From: Hirudinaria manillensis | Lineage: Eukaryota; Annelida; Clitellata; Hirudinida; Hirudinidae | Reading direction: 5' to 3' | DNA: 64,000 nt | Assembly: GCA_034509925.1 (NCBI GenBank) | Contig: CM067535.1 | Location: 9,662,201 to 9,726,200 of the forward strand | Part shown: positions 57,663 to 64,000 of the stretch, piece after piece | Numbering within the stretch: the stretch's first letter is position 1 | Layout: each line of letters opens with the position of its first letter | The notes under the pieces: model-generated | Seen by the model: the letters and a program-made list of their open reading frames with translations, nothing else | Told to the model about the DNA's origin: nothing | Databases searched by the model: none | Program-made: the position numbers and the translations under genes

Positions 57663-59501
57663 GTGGATGGCACAATAATCTCATTTTCAAAATCGTTGAC
57701 GTGCGAAACCAACTGACAACGGTTGACAAAAAAGCAATCTCGATTGAAAATAACAGTCAAAGGTAAATTTAAGAAATGCGACCAAATCGTAACGAAAATA
57801 ATTCAATGTGGATGTCAGAGAACGTGGAAGAAGATGAAAGGACGGCGGGAAAAAATCTCTGAATTGGTTGCTCGAGCAGTAGGGGCGTTATTTCTAATAA
57901 GTGTTGTTGGAGGGAAGCATTGGGATTTATGGGCAACTCGGTAATTTCTCCTTCGCTGTTTAGTGTTTTCCTCTGTGTTTACGAGGCCGGCGTTTAAATC
58001 GCAACTACCTCCGACGTTATCCAAGCCCTCGACGAGTACGACCGATCGTCATCTGTGCCTTTCCAGACCTTACCGTCGTTACTTTGGCAACAACAAACCA
58101 CGGCATTTTACCCATAAGTTTCACCTTCGCTCATGAAAATTTTATTCTAAACTTTTCCGACCTCCTTTGAGATTTCTCCTCATTTTCTGCGTTCTCTCAT
58201 TCCAACCTCGAATGACTTGCTGCTAACGTTTGTTAGTCACATATAATTAGTGGCAAATAATTAAACACTTTGTGCATCAATTGAAACTTAAGACATACGA
58301 ATATCGTTGGATTAGTCTCAACCGTGACTTATGGCCTTTGACGTCTTTATTATGCAGTGTTAAAATAGCAATAACTTTTTGTTACCGCCAGATCCTTTGC
58401 CGTTTGCGCCCAAGTGCTTCCTATACGATTACTTCGTTTCTTAACAGTTATAATAATAATAACAACGGTAATAATAATAATAATGCAGTGATAATACAAT
58501 TGTGATATACTAATATGTAGAGGATGCTAATGTGAATAACAAAGTGAATTGCATGATTTCAATGAGATCGCTAGCATCATCAACATCATCATCATAATCA
58601 TCATCATCAAGACCAGACTATGTGCGGATGGTTAGGAAGAAAATTATTGTGCCCTCGAGAGAAATGCTTCTCCACTGGACAGATGTCACCCGTGTAAATC
58701 AACGCGGTGCGCTTTTGTCCTTTATCTCTCCCTCCATCCATGCATTTCCCATTCATGCGTCCATCCATGCATTCATTTCTCCTAACCATCCATCCATCCA
58801 TCCGTCTGTGGTCGAATTAAATATCGAGTTATAATATAATAGAATTCTTCTGTTTCTTATGTAAGTTTCAAATCTCGTTTTATGCAAAGTGAACAACTTT
58901 TAAAATTAAATGTCGCACAAAATAAGAAATTATAATAATTATAATTACCGCTTGCACATATTCTGCATATGGATCACTCGGCTATTGCCATTTCCAATTT
59001 CATGTTATTAATGAATTACTAATTTTATATTAATAAATAGATTACTTAATTATTAACATTACGCATAAATGGATTAATTGACCACTAGCAATACGTCAAT
59101 GGATTTCTCAATCGCTAGTTACTACGTGGTTACTAAGATTTATCCGATTAATTAGTTTCTACTTGGAGACATTAAATTGAATTATAAGTTAATTAACATT
59201 AATAGAATTGTTTAATACAAGGTTGATATAAGTGATTAACAAGCAACTGCCAAATAAGTAACCGCCTGTTCATATATTAATGAATTGTTAATTTATACTA
59301 AATAGTATAATAAATATAATAAATTAAGTGCAGAATACTTAAATTATTTAATTTCTAGTGATGCGATCAAATGTTATTTCAACTATTGCGAAATGTAAAA
59401 TTGTATTTCAGTTCGAAAGAGGGTGCGACTTACAGCGATTATTCGATATTATGTTTTTTTTTGCCATGAAACCTCTTAATGAAGGAAAATGGTTTTCGAA
59501 G
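57663..59501. other. Right part of intron 2, small microsatellites only
   Basis: Contains AAT triplets interrupted by AAC (about 58448-58485), a CAT/ATC cluster (58574-58613) and a CATC/ATCC cluster (58731-58804). Open frames here (up to 77 codons) have no recognisable domain. Confidence 0.6.
58731..58804. repeat. (ATCC)n imperfect microsatellite
   Basis: Repeated CCATCCATGCATT and a terminal run of CATCCATCCATCCATCCGTC. Tetranucleotide repeat inside intron 2. Confidence 0.9.
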
Positions 59502-59607
59502 GTTGTGAGTCAGATCTCAGCTCAGCCAGGCTACGACCTTGACCTTGGCTATCGTCTGCTGGCAGTATGTGCGGCCCACAGGGACAAGTTTTCACCAAAG
59601 TCTTCGA
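59502..59607 (+). CDS. ZMIZ1/2 (tonalli)-like coactivator, coding exon 3
   Basis: 106 bp, phase 0 at the start and phase 1 at the end, before donor GTGAGT at 59608. It encodes [20 protein letters not shown] followed by [15 protein letters not shown], matching vertebrate ZMIZ1 [20 protein letters not shown] then AVCAANRDKFTPKSA. With exons 1 and 2 it gives 126 continuous codons covering almost the whole conserved N-terminal TPR-like domain. The next expected segment (around the SSWCEEL motif of ZMIZ1) and the C-terminal SP-RING/MIZ finger were not found before the window end and must lie further right. The acceptor has an unusually purine-rich stretch just before AG, so the exact 5' boundary rests on the homology. 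Confidence 0.94.
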
Positions 59608-59916
59608 GTGAGTCGATGATGTTGATACTCGATCGCGATGACGACGCCGATGATGTACGATTAACGATAACATCGTTCGGGGTTGTCTCCTCCTAGGCAA
59701 TCGTCAATGGCAGCTCTTAACGCCAAAGTAATGGCCTGGAAATATTTTCATTACGCAATCATTATTTGGTGTTCGGGTTGGTCGAATCCATTGCATTTAC
59801 GCGTGCGCTGAAAACGCAACGGTGCAATGCGTCAGAATCGCCACCACCCAAACTGAACCCAGACCGGGCAGAGGCGCAATGCAAACGGTCGAACGACTAA
59901 GAGGTACTTTTTCAGT

Positions 59917-59986
59917 TCCCGCGTGATCTGATGGTCGGGACTCCCCCTCTCGCGATGGCAGTAAGGCTTCGAATCCTGTCGCGGGA
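59917..59986 (+). pseudogene. tRNA-like sequence (tRNA pseudogene or SINE head)
   Basis: 70 nt whose first seven bases (TCCCGCG) pair perfectly with the last seven (CGCGGGA), as in an acceptor stem. TGATCTGATGG at 59924 resembles the A box (TGGYnnARnnGG), and GGCTTCGAATCC at 59965-59976 resembles the B box GGTTCGANTCC with one extra base. The anticodon arm cannot be folded convincingly and the T loop is one base too long, so a functional tRNA is unlikely. It sits in a GC-rich patch (about 59800-60000) that could be the head region of a tRNA-derived SINE. Confidence 0.4.
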
Positions 59987-60220
59987 GTATCGTCCCTGTC
60001 ATTTAGTTGTATAATGGACCTTTATAGGTAACAATCCATCCAAAAGGTGCCTTAGCATTGAATACGCGAGACAATCGAAAGATCGCTTATCAATTGGCGA
60101 AGCTGGCATATCGGGATAAAATTATCGATAGAGATTATTTGTAATAAACAAAAAAAAAAAATAAATCTGTTGACCTTTGGGCATATTGTCATTTAAGTAA
60201 AACCGAATGGCAAATAATTT

Positions 60221-60266
60221 TATACACGTACACACGCATGCACGTGTGTATGCACGTGTGTACGTA
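60221..60266. repeat. 46-bp perfect alternating pyrimidine-purine tract (Z-DNA-prone)
   Basis: From TATACACGTACACACGCATG through CACGTGTGTATGCACGTGTG to TACGTA every base alternates pyrimidine and purine. It includes near-palindromic arms (TACACACG and CGTGTGTA separated by CATGCA). Such tracts can adopt Z-DNA or cruciform structure. Confidence 0.9.
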
Positions 60267-62498
60267 GACAAAACAATGAATAAAAGAACGTGACAGTGAA
60301 AGTTGATGTACAGGATGACTAATGACTACGTCCATGATCTAGGAAAGACAAATAAGCAAAAAAAAACCAAACCGACGCCGTTAGCTGCTGCTTTTCGTAT
60401 TAAAGGATGACTTGGTATTATTTCGATGCTTCATCAAATTCGAATACCAAAATTGTATCTCTTTAACTATTTGCTGTTTATCTCACCATGCTGACATCGA
60501 TGTTTTGTTTAGTATTTATCATTTTGAAAAACGAGAAATTATTCAATTCTAAATAATAGTCTCCAAAATTTAAACGAAAATTCAAGTCCTGATAGGCGTA
60601 GCCAGGTAGAAAGAGATCGTGAATAATCGGATGATGATGAATATTACCTAATTTAATCTATGCAGACGTACTTATCACAGTTACATGCATATAAAGTAGT
60701 TTTTTGAAAACAATTTATAATGTATACAAGGTCAGATTTAGGGTTAAGATGAGGGCTAGGTTTAAGGTTTGGTAAAACTTCAGTCGAAGTGTCATTGGAT
60801 TACAAATGTTTATCCAATGTGCAGGTAAAAGAACCGAAAGTTTAGATGGAAGTGGTTTCGTTATTTCCAAATTTTTCTGAAGTCTTCGGACTTTAGAGGT
60901 TGAGCCAAGTATTTAATTATATAATCACCCTCACCATGTACCTATGTACGAATTCTTTGCTTTCAAAAGAGTCGTTGACATCGTGATGAATCAAGGAAAA
61001 GAGATGCACGAAATTATTTTCAGCGATGTTTCTTCAGAAATTATTTCTAATTTTAAAGGTAATTCCCCCAAAAATTGCAAAATCAATTGAGTTAGTTTTT
61101 CAAAAATTATTTTGTTCATTTTGTTTGTTTTGTTTGTTATTTTGTTTGTTTAATTTCACTGTAAATGTTTCTTTTTTCGTAAAGAGAACAGTTGAGTCAT
61201 TAGGAATAAATACATTATAGGTTAGGATTGGAGATTATTACACGTGTTACACGTACCCGTGTTTTTGAATCATACAATTGGTTTTGCCTTTTCTAGAATT
61301 TTCAAGAATTTCATAACGTTTTGAAGTTCGCTCATGTGCAACAGTAAATTAAAGTAGAATTACTAGATGCATGTTTATATCCAGATGCTGCTTTTACAAA
61401 TGCTTCGAATACATCAATAAAGAAAGTTAAAATTGAAGATACTCCATCCAATTGATCAAGCTTCTTTTTATTAATATTGGCATACCAATTTGGCTTTTGG
61501 ATTAGGGTTAGGCATGTCAATAGTAATATTATAAGAACAGTAACAGGCTTAGGAAACGAACGATAGTTATTATTAATTATACTGTATTTTTTAATCCTTA
61601 AAAATTGATTTTGGAAGGTTTTCAAAATATGGTCTGCTCAAAGATTATTTGGTCCAGGATAGTTAGTGTATTAAAAAAATGATAAATTTGTTATTGTGGT
61701 GATAATAAACAGCAACAAGTTTCATGACGAATGCATTAATTGCTGCAATGTGATATCATCATTGCCGTTCCGTAGACAAGAACACTCTGCTCTGATGAAT
61801 ACAACAATACAACAAATATTAGCGAATGTTTTCACGCGTTCGTGAAGCTCGTGGCCCGAAACGTTTATTAAAATAAACTGATAAAGATTCACATCGTTGC
61901 TTCTGCGTTCGTTGTTATAATCCACTTGCTGGACGTGGATATAATGTAGTTGGAGACCGACATAACCTGTTATCAATGGATTATTAATATTTAACATTAT
62001 TGGTTATAACCTATTATTAATGGATGATCTATCGATTTATAAAGCAATTCCATTCATCAGGAATTCCAAAAAGTTAGTGAATACCTTTCAGTCGAAGTGT
62101 CATTTTATGCCGAAAAGGATATGTAAATAAATATTTCAATATACCTGTTAATACGATGTCAAAATGGTTTACGTGCGTTATAAACACGATCGGTTGCATA
62201 CCACTTGCAGATCCACGAGGAGTCTTAGAAAAGGGAAAAATATGTCCGATTGGGGAAAAGTTAACTTTGAAACTTAATATTTAACAATTGCAATGTTTGG
62301 GTTTGTTTAGCAAACACTTCTGCTTCGGAGAACTCGGTTAAAACTCTGTACATAAGTGGATCGAAAAGTTCCATTGCGTGGCTGGCACCTCTGCCAAACT
62401 ACATGAGAGTGGATTTTCTTTTTCAAATTATTTTAGCTTTCAATAGTCCATAACCAAACGTCTCATTCTATGGACGAAGAAATTTAAACGAATGACTA

Positions 62499-62537
62499 AT
62501 AAATAAAAATAGATAAATAAATAAATAAATAAAAATA
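62499..62537. repeat. (AAAT)n microsatellite
   Basis: AATAAATAAAAATAGATAAA followed by several ATAA units, in intron 3. Confidence 0.85.
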
Positions 62538-64000
62538 ACAACTTCACTTGAATATACATTTGCTTTCGCGGTCCAGGAAATCCAAGAATTTCAGTTATTT
62601 TTACGGCTAAATCTTGTAACTTTTCGAAGGCTTCGTGGAAAATGTTGTCGTAATGAATGCTGCTCGTTGACTCTAATCATTATCATAACCTCGTTGGAGA
62701 CGGCGCCACCTAGTGTCAATGAATATCCTGCTATTAAACAATATATTGTGGGACCACACACGAATCTCTGCTGTTGTGACACTAGAAGCGGCCGTTTTTA
62801 TTGGCGTTACTATTGTGTCATCGGACGTCTTTTCGATTCCTTCAAATCATTTTTTAAATTAACTTTCATTATTTATTAGCAAATTGTCGAATTTTAATCA
62901 TTTTTGGCACAAATAAGGTTTAATTAGTTTAATATTTAATCATTATTTATATATTTTTTTTCAAACATCGAAAGGTCTTCACTTTAATTTGCTTTAACTT
63001 TTGGCTTCGTCATGTTTTGTGTCAGCGTTTGTTAAACAGCCTTGACACGTGGTTGTACGTAACGTTGTGATAAATACTGACTTAATTCATACAATATATA
63101 ACGCATACAATGATTTCTACCTGCTTAAACAAACATTTGCTTGTTTTTATTTTTCAAAACTTTTCATTAAACTCGAGAAATGTTAGCAGTGTGCAAATGC
63201 GACCACACGCAGAACAACAAAGATGGTGATGATTGTAGTTGCAATGTTTACGACCGCGCTGAAGGAAACCTTCCTGGAATCTGTGCTGCTGTGCACGAGG
63301 TCGAGTTTCCGTGGCAACCGCATCGTGTGTGGTCCCGGGTTAGGGTGAACAAGACCCACTGCAACAGTTAAGCGATTGCAGCAGGGTTAGGGTTAGAATA
63401 TTAGAATTATTTAATGCGATTAAAATAATAATTTTTAATGAATTTATAATCCACAACGTGCAACGGTATATAGCCGTTATGGATTTTAAACTTTATTTTA
63501 TTATATTACAATAAATAATAATTATTTATAATAAATGTAAATAATTTAATAAAAGCTTTGCTCACTCCTGTGAACATTTTTGCGGGTGCTCCGACATCGA
63601 TGCATTCAAAGAGAGTTAGGGTTACATTCAAATGCCTGATGTACCAGAATATGCTTCGACTTTAGTCGGATGCACGAGATATTTTAAAGATCGATTAATT
63701 ACAATTTATGAAACTATTATCACAATTATTATCATAATTGCCTCTGTGCATCGTGCATGACGTATTATTAACCATTAACATCGCATGATATGCACGTCAC
63801 TGGTAGCAAATAAATGGTAAATAATAATGATAAATTTATATTTATTTATAGTTAGCTGGGCTTCCATTTAATAATAACATCGTGACATCATAACATTAAC
63901 ACTCAGTTAAAGATAACCTTCACCCCATTTAGGGAATATTAATTCATAAATGTTAATTTTGGTGCCTTTTTCTGTCCATCATAACCTGTCAGTGGATGAA

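Larger units (their letters stand above)
59608..64000 (+). other. Start of intron 3 of the ZMIZ-like gene (continues beyond window)
   Basis: At least 4.4 kb with no further exon recognised. It contains a tRNA-like 70-mer, a 46-bp alternating pyrimidine-purine tract, an (AAAT)n tract (62499-62537) and scattered TTAGGG-like strings. Frames up to 97 codons (61332-61625 -, 61722-61997 -, 63180-63371 +) are unassigned and probably chance. Confidence 0.7.

Noticed and set aside
62700-62717. GGCGCCACCTAGTGTCA resembling a CTCF site
   Set aside because: A single short motif match without any supporting context; too weak to annotate as an insulator.

Overview
This window is animal nuclear DNA, most likely from an AT-rich invertebrate. 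It carries spliced exons of a ZMIZ-type (PIAS-like) transcription coactivator, an R2-clade non-LTR retrotransposon, a CR1/jockey-type LINE remnant, many trinucleotide microsatellites and a megasatellite-like tandem array. I cannot name the species. No bacterial features (operons, ribosome binding sites, CRISPR) are present, and nearly all short open frames look like chance frames in AT-rich DNA.

Layout. (1) Positions 1-37828 are one uninterrupted AT-rich satellite array, open at the left window edge, with roughly 275 monomers in two size classes (about 131-133 and 142-144 bp). The monomers follow an ordered higher-order repeat (HOR), with recurrent super-periods near 0.81, 1.5 and 2.18 kb, and the last 2.3 kb is more simply organised. 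(2) Positions 37829-50600 are non-coding or unassigned. They hold a CpG-rich promoter-like patch (about 38640-38930), a pair of 274-bp inverted repeats about 97% identical (40120-40393 and 41712-41985) capped by GAT-rich repeats, a LINE C-terminal fossil (43318-43545), and a short internally deleted copy of the R2-like element (45570-46029). (3) Positions 50622 to beyond 64000 contain the 5' end of a ZMIZ1/2 (Drosophila tonalli) homologue on the + strand. Three coding exons (50622-50780, 52176-52289, 59502-59607) join in frame to give 126 codons that follow the conserved ZMIZ1 N-terminus. The rest of the gene lies to the right of the window.

The most notable locus is intron 2 of the ZMIZ-like gene. 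A complete-looking R2-clade element (53147-57082, minus strand) with an uninterrupted 1164-codon ORF lies between two long (ATT)n tracts of 359 and 580 bp, not in 28S rDNA. The ORF has a C2H2 finger, a Myb-like region, RT, a CCHC knuckle and a PD-(D/E)XK endonuclease. The simplest reading is an R2-lineage element that has left the rDNA niche and inserted into an (ATT)n microsatellite. The deleted copy at 45.6 kb keeps both element ends and a 65-codon ORF, which suggests a non-autonomous partner. Other non-coding items are a tRNA-like 70-mer (59917-59986), a 46-bp perfect alternating pyrimidine-purine tract (60221-60266) and a 36-bp tandem repeat in intron 1.
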